Source: Bilabrum cf. latius (taxonomy: Eukaryota; Bigyra: Bicosoecida; Bigyra; Bicosoecida). From it: a stretch of DNA of 64,000 nt. A program made the translations under genes and the position numbers. Below are positions 51,287 through 63,300 of the stretch, one piece after another; positions within the stretch are counted from its first letter, which is position 1, and the number at the start of each line of letters is the position of its first letter. The stretch is from the NCBI GenBank assembly GCA_965178125.1, contig OZ237740.1, positions 992,001-1,056,000 of the forward strand. Direction: 5' to 3'. The notes below the pieces were generated by a model. The model made no database searches, was not told where the DNA came from, and worked only from the letters and a program-made list of their open reading frames with translations.

Positions 51287-54037
51287 TCAGTCCATGCCGC
51301 CGCCAAAGTCATCCAGGAAATCATCAGACGCGCCCCTGGGGGCACCTCGCGCCAGCCGCTCGAAGCTGGGGTCCCCCGTGTTCCCTCCAGCAAACCCTCC
51401 CATCCCTCCTCCGTACGACCCGCCTCCCCTCCCGCCCCCCATGCTACCGTTTGCTGACATTTTCCGCATCAGCTGAGCCAGCTCTCGCTGGTCGGCGGGG
51501 CTGAGTTCGTCTCCAGGCGGGCCACCCCTCCGGCCCTTGCCACCACGTGAACCTGACAGAAGCTCGGATATCGCCGATGCCCTGCCCTTGCCTGCCAACC
51601 CGCCCGCCCCTCCGAACCCCAGCTTGCCCAGCATGCCCTCCACAGCCTTCTGCACGTCGCCTCCATTCCTGCCCTTGAGCGTCTGCCACAGCACCACCAG
51701 TCCGATCCCCACCACGATGACGGGCGTGCGCACCCAGGAGATGTCCCACGGCTCGGGAGGCGAGTACGGCAGCAAACTCTGCACGACCTCGATGCTACCA
51801 GTCGTCGCGTCCAGTACCGCGATCATAACCTCGCCGGTACCCTGCCCCCGGCTTGTCTCAGTCACCACTGCGACAGTGGGAGCCAGCCCGGTCGCCCCGC
51901 CATCTGTACCAGAAGCACCAACAACCTCCCCATTCTGCGCGATCAAGCGCGGTGGCATGGCAAGCACGGCGGATGTGTTGAACACGCGATAGGATCCGAC
52001 CCCCCTGGCCACGATAAGGAACCCAGGCACGGTGACGACTGCCGGGATGCTCCGGCCCGGCAGGGCGGGCACGCTGTGCTTGAGCACGCAACGGGCCCCC
52101 ACCCTCGAGGAGGACCTGCCGTCTCTGTGCCTGGTGTTGAAGGCGAAGACCTGTCCCTCCCTCGTCCCAGCATACACCACATGCGACGACAGCACATCCC
52201 ATGCGAGGGTGACGACTTGCCCGTCGCCGGGCACATCGCAGGTAGGGTTGTTGTACGCGCGGCGGGACACCGACAGCACGCGAATGGTCGGGCCGTGCGC
52301 CACTGCCACCGCGGCAGAGGTGCGAGCCATGGCCGTGACCGCGCCTTCAATGAACCCATTGTCGCCAGCACCGGCGGTGGGCGCTACTTGATCCGATGAT
52401 ACAGACGTGGTCGCGCCACTGCCGCTCGTCCGGGCTCCCTGCTTGGATGGCTTTGCGTGCGGCTTGCCGTCCTCGGCAGCCGAGGCGTCCTCCAGCAGGG
52501 CATCAGGACGATGGATCCTTGCCCTGATCCTGCCTGTGTTGGACAGAGCAGTCACCGAGCCGGAGCTGTCCCCCAGCAGTATAAGCTTGCTGTGACGGAA
52601 GGCAACGGACTAGACAACGGTGATGTCCTGCCTAGGATGCGAGTCATCCAGCGCCTCGGCGCCCAGCGCGCTGTCCTACGCACCATCAGCGGCATCCTCA
52701 GCAGCGTCAGGATCGACGAAGAGGTCCTTGTCGGCCGATCGCGAACCGATGCGTGCCTCCTGCAGGTCCCATTCCTCTACCGCCAAGTGGTACTGCACGA
52801 TTGCGCGGATGTAGAAGGCCACTTCGACGTCGTCCGGCCGTCTCGTGCGCATCTGTAGACCGACATCTTCCTGGTCAGCGGATGCATATGCGCTTCCAGC
52901 GCCAGATAAACTCTTGTCAGTGACAGGCTGCTGCTGCTGATCCTGCGTTCTCTCTGCCGACCCGGTGCCGCCACCGTCGAGTGGCTCCGCGGAGCCGTCG
53001 AGCTCAACCAAGTACGTGGCACCATCTCCACTGGTAGACTCGCTGCTTGCATCAGATTCATCGTTAGAGCCCCTTTCATTCCTTTCCGTGGACGCAGTCG
53101 ATCCAGCCCGGCCCTTCTCTTTCTCCTCCTCCTACTCCTTCTTCTCCTCCTACTAGCTGCTGCTGCTGCTGCTGCTGCTCTGTTTGCGCCTCCTGGCCCG
53201 CTTGCCCGATATCCGCCGGCCGTTCACCCAAGCCTGCAAATCATAGACGCGCACTACCCCCCATGAATCGGCCGCGACCACAAATGGCTACTCCCCCGTG
53301 GACACGGACAGGTGCTGCAGCTCGGGTGCCTCCTGGACGCCCTCCTGCCCCTCGTGTTCCGGGCCCTCGTCTCCTGCTGGGGTCGAGGCATCCATGGACT
53401 CGTTCCGTGCGATCCCCGGCACGCTAGCAGCGGAGAACATGCCGTCGAAGGTCGTTTCCTGCTCGTCCCAGTACTTCTCGGCCTCCTTGGCAACGAACAC
53501 GCTCAGGTCCTGCAGGACGTTCCGGCAGGTGAGGAGCCGGCCATGGATGGACACGGCGCACACGTTTCCGTTTCGCATGGCGACAATCACGACTTGGGCG
53601 ATCGGACCCCCGCTGTTTGGCTGCTGGCGCCTCGAAGCGCTGCCTCGAGGCACGAACTGCGCAAGAGCAATCCCGACAACGTCCAGGTTTGACGTCGTCG
53701 ACCTCCTGACCAGAAAGTCTGCAGCAGACCGAACCGTTGCCCTATCAATCTGCTTAGACTTTCCGCTGTCGGAGGAAGATTGGTGCGCAGGCGACCGATT
53801 CAAATGATCCAGCCATGGGGTGAGTTGCTGTTTGGCCTTTTCATCAGCCTCTCGGAGACCATCAAGAATATTTTGCGGAAGCTCCGCATCTAACTTATCC
53901 AGTAGTGCATTCCGTAAGCGCTGCAACTGTTCGGCGCGAAGTGCCAAGGCAGCCTGCGCTCCCCTCGTCGCTTCGAGCTCTGTCTCGAGCAGCTAGCCGA
54001 TAGTGTCCGTCTTCGTTTCACTTTCTCCTCCAGCCAT
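51287..54037 (-). CDS. Membrane-anchored WD-like beta-propeller protein
   Basis: 916 codons from ATG 54037 to TGA 51287, with TAG at 53993, 53288, 53153, 53150, 53132, 52676 and 52610. The first TAG falls in a leading amphipathic helix (ETKTDTIG-TAG-LLETELEA). Propeller-like strands include VVIVAMRNGNVCAVSIHGR, PFVVAADSWGVVRVYDL (reached through the TAG at 53288), LILLGDSSGSVTALSNTGR and VVYAGTREGQVFAFNTRHR. A Ser/Gln/Glu/Lys tract containing two adjacent TAG codons separates blades. Near residue 760 a single membrane span, TPVIVVGIGLVVLWQTLK, is followed by a Gly-rich tail ending in FLDDFGGGMD. Topology suggests a lumenal propeller with a short cytosolic tail. No family recognised. Confidence 0.7.
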
Positions 54038-54214
54038 GTTTGAAATTATGAAGGTAAGTATCAGAGCCAATGAACAGGGCAGGCGGGACATAATTGGCGA
54101 TGTGTGGGCAAAAAATACAAACGTCCGCCTTCGCCCTGCAAACCGGAAAACACCCGAGACTTGCGGTGCCACAGTGAGCGCGCGGACGCGCTCCGTTCCC
54201 ACCACACAAAGCAG

Positions 54215-56200
54215 ATGGAGGAATCTTTCTCAGCTGGGCCTAAGCGAAGGTGGCGACTTTGCCGAGCTGGCACTGGCGTGCTGCGAGGCGCTGCGACATA
54301 GCGGAGACGGTACAAGACACCGAGCACTCCATCACAACCGATAGATGGTTCTGCTGCTCAAGCTCGCGGCAGAACGGACGTGCATGAAGCCAAACACAAC
54401 GACTCGCACTTTTATTCTTCCAGTGAGGCGCCCGCCAGGCGCTTGCATTCTAAGGTGGCTGAGAGAATCAACAGTAAGTTCGGGGCCCGTCAACGACCCC
54501 CGAAATCAGTAGTATCAGGGAATTTGACAGCCCGAAGCAGTGAAACTAGTAAAAGCAAGGAGTCCAAATCGTCTGGTAGCAGTGGGGAGTAGGAATACTA
54601 GAAAACTGCGCTGCAGCTCGCTGCGGCACACCTCCCGTCGTTGTACGGGCAAGCGCCGAAGGAGCAAACGAAGCCAACCCTGCCAACGGTGAGAAAACGG
54701 CTTGGAATCGGAGCATCATTGAGTCTTCATGAGGTATCGGATATCAATAGGGAACACGGGAGGATGATGTTTGGTCCGGACATGGATAACCCGGACCCTC
54801 AGTACGTGCCAAAGCTCATGAAGGAGACGGGCTATTCAAGGCGCCAGCTCTACGAACTGTTCATGCAATTCAAGGCTTTGTGTGCAATGAGTCCATCGAC
54901 AGAAGGGATCGATCGGGAGACGTTTCGAAGGGGGATTCCCGTGCTCATGGCAGAAGACCACGGCTTCGTGGAGCGCGTATACGACCTGCTGGACGAGGAC
55001 GGGTCTGGCACCATCGAGTGGGATGAGTTCATCACCGCAATGGCAAAACTCGACAAGGGAACAAGACGATAGAGGGCCAGCTTCTTGTTCGACGTGTACG
55101 ACCTGGACGGCGGGCAGACTCTGGACACGGACGAGCTTCTCGAGATGCTGCTCTTCAGCCTGCACATCAAGCCGGAGGATGCTAGCAAGCAGCTGCTCGA
55201 TTTCCTAACAGAGATGACCGAAAAGATACTCGCAGATGTTGATGTTAACCACGGTGGGGAGCTTGCCAGGCACAAAATCCTTGACTTCGTGGAGCAGCAC
55301 CCGGAGATAGAGGACGTCTCGAAGATTTTCGGGCGGGGGATGATCCCCACGTCCGGGTTCCTGGAGATGCAGCAGCTGTTACGGCATTCAGAGGGGAGAA
55401 AACGGATTCGTACATTTACGAAAGCAGTGCAGGACTCGGACCAGGAGATAGAGGCATCGCGGTCCCTCTTGAACTCGCAGCGGCCCAGCTTCCGGTTCGG
55501 AGACCACATCGCGCGGGTGGCCTCCATGCGGCTCAAGCAAGCCCGGTTCGCGGCTGATACGACCGACGACGAAAAATCAAGCAAAGAAGAATCGAGGCCC
55601 TCGACATCGCGGGAGGGCGCGTCCTCGGGAACAGGAGGAGCACAGGATCCACCCGAGGGACCCTTGGCCGCTCGCGGCTTGGGGGAGCGCAAGCCCAGCA
55701 AGAAGGCCCTCCTGCAGGCGGCTGGTCTGATGTCTCTTGGAGATATTGATGGGAAAACACCGCAGGTGCGCATATACTCGCGGCCGTCGGTCGATCCAGA
55801 ACCAAGCAAGACCCTGGGCAGGCGCAAGCTCTCCAAACAGCAGATCCTCGCCCGCAATGACCCGAGGCGGGCAAGCACCGACATCCTCATGGAAGGCTTC
55901 ATCCGGCAGTCATCGAAGACTTCCATCAAGGACGTGTTGCCCGCGGAGTTTGAGAGGCGTGACAGCAAGAGGAATCTCTCCGACATGAAGCCGCCCCCAA
56001 CTCGGCCCGGGGGACGCGCTCCTGGCACTGCGCCATCCTCGTAGGCTGACGTGCTGAAGAGCGCAGAAGGTGCCGCAGACGGTGGGATGGAAGGCATTGA
56101 AGACCTCATTGACACGGTTCTCGAGCATGACGAGGGAGTCAGTGACAGCGATTCTTCGGACGAGGAGGACCTGCCAGAGGCGACCCTCGGCGATTTGTGA
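54215..56200 (+). CDS. EF-hand calcium-binding protein
   Basis: 661 codons from ATG 54215 to TGA 56198, with TAG at 54299, 54590, 54599, 55070 and 56042. Two EF hands are clear: DLLDEDGSGTIEWDEFITAM (canonical D-x-D-x-S-x-T-x-x-x-x-E) near residue 260, and DVYDLDGGQTLDTDELLEML near 295. A third, degenerate loop (DVDVNHGGELARHKILDF) lies near 340. The TAG at 55070 sits in the linker between the first two hands (KGTRR-TAG-RASFLFDVYDLDG), where calcineurin-B and NADPH-oxidase relatives have a charged or polar residue. The C-terminal 300 residues are basic, Ser-rich and repetitive (GLGERKPSKKALLQAAGLMS). Probably a Ca2+-regulated scaffold; no catalytic domain seen. Divergent from the WD-like gene, 178 bp apart. 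Confidence 0.8.
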
Positions 56201-56304
56201 CAGCGCCAACAAGATAGCACCACCGCGAACCTGATGCAATGGAAAGATTTCCTACTGTGAGCAAAATTCCATCAGTAAAATGTCTTGGCAATCGACAGCG
56301 TCGC

Positions 56305-58403
56305 TCACACAGCGCCGCCTGCGGCCGCAGACTTGGCGCCGCCGCCGGCTGCCTTCTTGCCCACCGCGAGCGGCCGGTTGGCCATGTATCGCTCCACGAC
56401 TTCGTCCGTCACGCTCGCCCTGGCCTTCTAATGCTCACCGACGATCTCCTGCAGAACTTGGACGAGCCTGCCCTTGACCTCGCCCGTGAGCATCTCCCCC
56501 GCCGCGTACTTGCGCCCGATGGCCTCGAGCTCCTCGTCGTCCTCCAGGAAGAACCGCAGGTACTGGTAGGCCACGTCGATCTCTATGTCAGCACCCTTTT
56601 CTCGCTGCTCCTCAACGCTCTCCTGCCCGCCGCTGAATGCACCGCCAACCTTTTTCTTGATCTGCTTGGCCGTGTCCGTGACGTAGATCGTGGACGACTT
56701 GGACGACGCCGACATCTTGGTCTTGGGGCCCTGCAGCGAAGGGAAGAACTTGGAGTGGATCAGCGCCGGTTTCTCATACCCGAGCCGAGGCGCCACGTCC
56801 CTCGTAAGCCGGAAGTAGGGATCCTGGTCGATGGCCTGGGGGATGAGGCAGAGCATGTTCTTGGCTCCGCTCAGCGCCGTCGGGAAGGACGAGGAGAAGC
56901 TCGGCGCTGCCTGGACCGCAGGGAATCCAATGCACCCAATGTTTGTGTGGTTGTCGAACCCGAAGACTCCCCTGGCCTGGTTGAACGTGACCTTCTTCCT
57001 GATCTTGCAGATGTTGGGGTACATGTGCCCGATGTAATCCAGGTCGCTGAAGATGAACGTGCTGTCCTCCTTGAAGCCGCAAGCGATGATATCCTTGGCG
57101 TTCTCCTTGCCTAGCTCGTGGCAGTCCTCCAGCTCCAGGTCCTTGAACAGGAACTTCTCGTCGTCAGTCAGCTGGATCACCAGTGGCACCCCGAATGCTT
57201 CCTGCAGGTACTGCGTGAACTAAAAGGGGATCAGGTGCCCCATGTGCAGCGAGGACGAGGAGGGACCTCTGCCCGTGTATAGGTAGAAGGGCTCCCCACG
57301 CTCGTACCGGTTCAACAGCACGTCCAGGTCGCGATGGGAGAAGAAGAGCCCACGACGCAGGAACCGATGCGCCCGCCGGTTCGTCAGGCGCTCCACCCTG
57401 CTGATCAGGTCCTCGGTGATAGCCATGCAGCCGAACTCTCGAATCAGCTTCCCGTAGTCGACCCCTTCCTCCCCGGCGTCCACTGCCCACGGCGTGATCG
57501 TCTGCCCTCCCGATGGCTCCACCGCACCACTCTCGTCAGATGCCGGTGCCGCCGCTACTGCTGCGGCCGTGGTCGCTGCTGCTGCCGGGGCACTGCTACC
57601 AGATCCAGGTGCCTCCGGTCCCTTGCCGCTGCCTTTGGCCTTGCCCTTCGGCTTGGCAGCCGCGCCGCCACCGGCGTGCGCCGCATCAGCCCCAGCCCCA
57701 GCCCCAGCGGCCGGTCCTTTCTTCTCCTTGACTGGGGGGGCGACAAACACCTCTGCGGCTTCCTCCTTCGACATGAGACCATCTGTGGGTCCGTCTTCCA
57801 CGGCAGAAGCGCCTTCGTTCTGTGATACCGAAAGTTTTAGCTGGAGCAGCTGCTTCTTAGCCTTGAAGCTGAAGGAGACCACCTCGACCTCGCCGATGCC
57901 GCTGGTGTTCGACAGGAGTGGGTCCGCAGCCCAAACGGATGTCAAGCCAGGAAAAGAGGCAATTCGAATCGTGTCGGATTCTTTCCCAAGAAAACGGTTC
58001 TGGAAGCAATGCGGAAGCCTCCCGAAGCGGTCATCGCTATCAGCAACTGGGATGGTAGCCGCACTAATGGGCTGGCCTGCTCGCGAGTACTCGACGGCAG
58101 CCTGGATTGCCTCTCGCACATCTGATTCATTACTACCGATCTCCTGCGAAGCCAAGCTGGATGGTAGCGCAGCAATGGACGGTCCAACTGCCAGCCCGGC
58201 AGCAGCGCTTGCACTCCTAGCAGGATCTCACTTTGCTTGGAGTTGTAATCTGTAGGGTAAACTTGTCACCCTTGTCGGCTTTCACCTGCTTGATTGCTCC
58301 GACAGAAGCTACCTTTAGTGCCTTTGAGAGAATTCCCTGCGACGAGAAAGGAGGCGCGAGCAAACACAAGGGGTACGTGACATACCTTAATGGTGAAACG
58401 CAT
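56305..58403 (-). CDS. WARS1: Tryptophanyl-tRNA synthetase, cytosolic eukaryotic type
   Basis: Three exons (58386-58403, 58232-58336, 56305-58143) give 653 residues, ending in TGA. The class I signatures are HMGH near residue 341 and KMSAS near 516. [65 protein letters not shown] and [16 protein letters not shown] match human WARS1 closely. The N-terminal 300 residues are an unusual extension with a Gly/Ala/Lys-rich linker. TAG occurs at 57220-57222 (HLIPF-TAG-FTQYL, where relatives have Ile/Val/Met) and 56428-56430 ([16 protein letters not shown], where human has Gln). The first position is the one conserved site that does not favour Gln. The ATG exon is only 18 nt. The enzyme charges tRNA-Trp for translation. 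Confidence 0.93.
58144..58231 (-). other. Intron 2 of the TrpRS gene
   Basis: 88 bp, donor AAA|GTGAGATCC and acceptor TTCGCAG|GAGATC, phase 0. The frame contains TGA inside the intron, so it cannot be coding. Confidence 0.75.
58337..58385 (-). other. Intron 1 of the TrpRS gene, only 49 bp
   Basis: Donor AAG|GTATGTCA and acceptor GTCGCAG|GGAATT. It joins an 18-nt ATG exon (MRFTIK) to a basic helical segment. Confidence 0.65.
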
Positions 58404-58628
58404 GCCGGCTTGTTCTCACATGAAGAATATGAGCAAATGTTGACTATGCCAATGACAAACCGGCTGATGCTGCTGCTGCCATGACGTAATTCGCGAATGA
58501 AACAAGGCTGTGGATCAATGCAGAATGCACTCATCACACTGGCTACTGGCATTCGCCGGAGTTTCATCGAATTCATTTGCATGAAGAAACATTCATTCCC
58601 TCTGCACCAACAACTAGTGTTTTGAAAT

Positions 58629-59504
58629 ATGGCTCAAGTTTCGTCTGACTCGGCTGCAGGGCCAGTCGGCTAGCATTCCCGGCCCGATCGGCTCGACACA
58701 AAAGACTTTGTTGCAGATGGATTTCCAAGCGACTCAGGCTTTTACGATTGGCATGCTATCTTTCCAGACCTTGTGGAATCTGTTGTTCCACACATTGGTG
58801 CCATGCGAGCCGAGGCGCTGAAGCTGGGTGATGTTTGGACCCCTTGGCCGGAAACTAAGCTGTACAAGGCAGCGGAGGGTGCTCAATGGAGGGTGATGCC
58901 GTTCTGTTACACGTTTCCTTCGAATGATCCGTCTGCAACACGGTGGGTAGAGCCGGCGGCGGGCCTGTGTCCGACTATCTGGTCGGTTCTCAAATCGGTG
59001 CCGGGCGTGCGAACCGCTCTCCTCTCAAGAATGGGGCCTGGGACGAAGCTTTCGTACCACTAGGGGTGGGCAGAGCTAGCCAACCACGTTCTTAGAATTC
59101 ACGTGGGTTTGGAAATCCCAGGCAACGGCAAGCAGTGCGGTGTGGCAGTGGACGACGTGCACCAGCACCACTAGCAGGGTGGCCTGCTGTGCTTTGATGA
59201 TTCGCGAAAACACATGGCATACAACACGACTGGAAAAGACAGGTACGTGCTCATTTTCGATATCGCACGGCCGTCCTACGTCCCGGGCGGCGTCGCGGTG
59301 CTGGGCAGAACGGATGAATTGGACGCGTTCATCGACTACTTTGAGGCCGGGATGCGAGCGGGTGCCTCGGCTCCAGCAAAATCACATGCCGTGGGGGCTG
59401 TTGATACGAAAGAAGCCAGCAAAGACCGTTCGTGCAGCGCAGCGTCGGGGTCCGAGGCGGTTGAAGCTTCTGACCGCCTAGCGGCCGAGCCCAAACTCTC
59501 CTGA
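58629..59504 (+). CDS. Aspartyl/asparaginyl beta-hydroxylase-like 2-oxoglutarate oxygenase
   Basis: 291 codons from ATG 58629 to TGA 59502, with TAG at 58671, 59061 and 59172. The C-terminal half shows the AspH fold: LSRMGPGTKLSYH-TAG-GWAEL with the first metal His at about 144, VLRIHVGLEIPGNGKQCGV, and GGLLCFDDSRKHMAYN with the second metal His near 194, followed by YVLIFDIARPSYVPGG. Two TAG codons flank this core: one directly follows the metal-binding His, and one precedes the Gly-Gly-Leu strand (HQHH-TAG-QGGLL). AspH enzymes hydroxylate Asp/Asn in EGF-like domains in the secretory pathway; related soluble forms have other targets. No signal anchor is visible, so the compartment is unknown. 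An EGF-module protein lies at the start of this window, but any link is speculation. Confidence 0.85.
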
Positions 59505-59587
59505 TTGATCACTCCCACTACACGATCAGGTGAATACTCAAAATCTTGAATTCAATTTAGTATAGCGATAGCCCGACCGGCATGTAT

Positions 59588-60046
59588 TCACGTCCCTCGA
59601 TCATCCGCTGCACCACTGGCAACGCCATCGCTCGTACTCTGATTTGGCCGATCCGCGCTACTTCGGGTCTCGTCCTGCAGAACAGCATCTTTAACCTATG
59701 CAGCGTCTTGCCTACTGGGAACTCGGGAGCCATCCACGCGAGCGAATCCCCCCGGGGCGGGTATGGTGGTTGAACTCTGCTTCACATACATAAGCTCATG
59801 GCCCCTCCCCAGCTTTGTGTTGCCATCACCTGGCCGCAAAACTGTCAATGCGTGGCCCTTTACGCTAGATGGTCCTCCAACTGTGGGAACTACTCGATAC
59901 TTTGGGGTATCGCTGGACGGTGTTGAGTCGCTTCGGGGAGCTTGATACACTGCAGCCCCTGGGAGAGCTAGAACCGGCTCGTACTCTGGAACATGCACAT
60001 TCTACGGTACTTCAACCTTTCTGCTTGAACTAGATTGGGCACCCAT
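59588..60046 (-). CDS. Small protein of unknown function
   Basis: 152 codons from ATG 60046 to TGA 59588, with TAG at 60002 and 59696. A Pro/Val-rich segment (VHVPEYEPVLALPGAAVYQA) and a Gly/Lys segment (GGPSSVKGHALTVLRPGDGN, then KLGRGHELMYVKQ) look ordered; the last 50 residues are polar and probably disordered. No family is recognised. It lies between the AspH-like gene (convergent, 83 bp after its stop) and the ADCK kinase gene. Support comes from frame continuity and composition only, so it may be spurious. Confidence 0.4.
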
Positions 60047-60326
60047 CGTGACACCACGCAATGTGCACTGTTCAGGCTGTCATTCATCAATCACCGAAAC
60101 GGAAACCGCAGCGACCTCGTCACACCACTGCCAGTGGCGACCACCGCCGGAGGCGATGGCGGCGGCCAGATCCAGCCTCCGCCTTCCTTGGCAAGCTTCG
60201 ATGGCAACTGCAATGCTGCATGGTGTTGCTGCGCTTTGTGTCCCGCCGCCACTCTTGATTTTTGTCACTTGCCACTGCCGGCAGCAGCAGTCCGGACTGC
60301 TGCTGCCGACATCTTCTTCACCGGCT

Positions 60327-63300
60327 TCATTGCCTCCCTTCCCCCCACCGCGCCCTGATCCACCGCAACTCTCCCCTCTGCGATGGCCTCTTCTCCCCCT
60401 TGGCTCGGAAGGACCCGTCCTCCACCGGCCTGTCCCCCCTGTCCTCGTGCAGCCCCTCGAACCGGTCCTTCCCCATCTCGCCCTCTTCCTCGCCCCCACT
60501 GGCATGGGCAGACTCTGAATCGGAGCCATCGCGCCCAGCCCTGTCGGTTTGATTGTCCACGGGCCTAGCTGCATCAGATGCATCGCCTGGCTTGGCCGAG
60601 CCAGCACCTGCACCAGACGCAGACCCGTCGGTAGTCTAGGAACCGATCTCGCCTTTGGTCTCACCACCGGGGATCTGTGCCCCCTCTGATTCTCCTGTAC
60701 TTTTAGTTGTGTCTTCCCCATTTGCGGTACCTGCTCCTGCCCCACTTGCACTTGTCCCTGCTCTTGCTCTTTGCGATGCCGGCGCACCGCCCGCAGGCCC
60801 GGCTACTGCTCCGATGGCATCCTCAAGGCTCGGAGCAAGCCCGAAGTGGCTCAAAAGCATCGAAAGAGCAAAGCTCAGAAGCATCGTGGCGTCGTCGATC
60901 GCCAGCCGCCATCTGCTCTCGAACGCTGCCCAGGCCCCGTCCCGCCGAACGGCGGCCAGGACGCCGCTGCTGTCCTCGGTCTTGGGGAGCAGCGGCGCTT
61001 CGAGCGACTCGCTCAGCGCGTCCAGTTTTAAATCCCCGCGCGCATTCCTCAATACCTAGCTGGCACCCAGGACGCCCTCCACGGCCTCCTGGTCCGTTGG
61101 GAGGTTGAGCTCCGCCTTGGGACGAGCGAGACGGTGGGCAGAGTCCCGCTGCGCCTCCAGCTCCCAATCGATCACCGGAGGGTGCAATGCACTGCCGCGT
61201 GCGGCTGCCCTCTCGCATTGGGAGTGTGCGGGCTGTCCCGCTTCCTGCACGCGGTGCCGAAGACCCCCTGCGGCACCGCCCTCGCCCTCGCCCTCGCCCC
61301 CGCTGCCGCCGCTCTTCTCGCACAGCCTATCGTCGGCAGTCTCCTCCAAAGCCATGTCTAGGAGAAGCCGGACGGGACCGTCCAATTCCAGAACGCCGGG
61401 GACTTCCACCTCCTCCAGGCGACGGACAGGCTCTGGAGGCTCCAGACCCAGCTCTTGTTCCCTGGAAGCGGCGGCCTGGGTCAGCGCCCTCCCCCTCGCT
61501 GCAGCCTCGGCCATTGAGGCCAGCCTGTCACGGGTGGTGCCACCCAGCGTCTGGTTGACCGACCTCAGGATGCCGATGGACCGCAGCACGAGCAGCACGT
61601 CCCTAGGAAGTGCGCGGAAAAACGCCTTGGCCTGGTCCTCGTCCCAGCCCTCGAAGCGCTTGCGGAGCCGCTCCAGCTCCTTGATGGATAGCGCAAATCC
61701 AAGGCGGGCACCGGAAGATGCCGGCCTGTAGGTAAGTATGAGGCTTAGGACGTCGAAATAGTCCTTTGCCGTGAGCTTGGTGCGCGCGGCAAGTGGGACA
61801 ACCTCGGCTGCGGGATCGCTGTCAGGCGCAGCGTTGCCCCCGATGCCTGCACCTCTAGAAGCTCCATCGCCCGCTGCTGATGACGCGGCGCCGCCCGGCG
61901 AGTCCTCCGAAGGAGTCGCCTGGGCTTTGGCTAGGCCGTCTGTTTCTACGACACCTGCCTACGCTGCTGCAGATTCGGCAGCTTGCTGCACGTTGCCACT
62001 GCTGTCAGCAGCAGCACCCCTTCGTCCGACGCTCGCCGGTTCCTGCTCCTCTTCCTCTTCATCCTCCTCTTCATCAGTAAGCCCCATGCGCCGGCAAGCA
62101 TCGGCACCAAGCTCCATGTCGCCGTGCACGGCCGCGTACCACACGTCACACCACGCCCGTCGGAACGAAGGAGACAGCCTGCTGTACATGCCGTGGTCGA
62201 GCATCACGAGCTCGAACGGGCGGTCCACGCCACCGCGGTACATCTCCCCCGCGGCCTTCTTCGCGAACTCGCCCGCGGCCCGTGACATCTGCTGCCCGCG
62301 ATCGCCTCGACGCTTGGCTCCATCGCTCCTGCCAGATGCACGCTCTTCTCCTTCCCGCACTCGTGCGTCCGCGCCTTGCACGGCGGCATCGATGGCCTCT
62401 TTGGCCTCTTTGGCTCTCCTCTCCGCCTCTATTGCCTGCTGCCTCCAGGGCCCCTCCTCCCCGAGGGGCCGCACAAGGATGTTCCCGGGGTGAGGGTCGC
62501 AGTGCACCAGGCCTGCCTCGAACATGAGTGAGGAATAGGCAGCGATCACCCTCCGGGCCACCGTTTCGGGCCGCACGCCCCTCCTCTGCAGCTCTTGGTA
62601 GCCCTCCTTGGTGGGCTTGACCCCGCCCGCCAGCTGCATAGTGAGCACTCGGCGTGTCGTCAACCCCCAAGCCACGCCTGGCACCGCGACGGCTCCGTCC
62701 GCTGGACTAGATGTGAGCCAATCCCGCCACCCATCGGGGCCCCACCCGCGGCCACCAGCCGCATCGCTCCGCGACATCCACGAAGCAGACGGCGAAGACG
62801 ACGCCAACGACGAGGACGAGGCATCCGAGTCGTTGCCACCGCCCACGCTCGCCGCTCCGAACCGACGAGACATCGCCGCCCGGGCCCTCGCGGCGTTGTG
62901 ACCCTCCTGTGCGAAATCCAGCTCCAGCGCCAGCACCTGCTCGTAGTCGGGAAGCAGCCACTTGTAGTCGTGCTGCGGAAACAGCCAGGCAAGTGCCCCG
63001 GCGATCGCTCGCATGCCGAGGATGTCGCCCAGCGCCCGGCCGGCTAGCCCCGGATACTGGACCTTCACTGCAACCTCTTGGCCTGCGGCACGAGAGCTTG
63101 ATGAGCCACTGGCAGGCACACCGCCGTTGCGCAGCCTAGCTCGGTGCACTTGTGCCAGGGATGCCCGGCCCAGCGGCTCGGGGTCGAACGTCTCAAACAG
63201 GTCGCTGCAGTCCTCTGCACCACACCTTAGCTCTCTGCGGGCCACAGCCAGCGCCTCTGATGCCGTGATTCCCTTCGCAGCGTCGGTGAGCTCTGATAGT

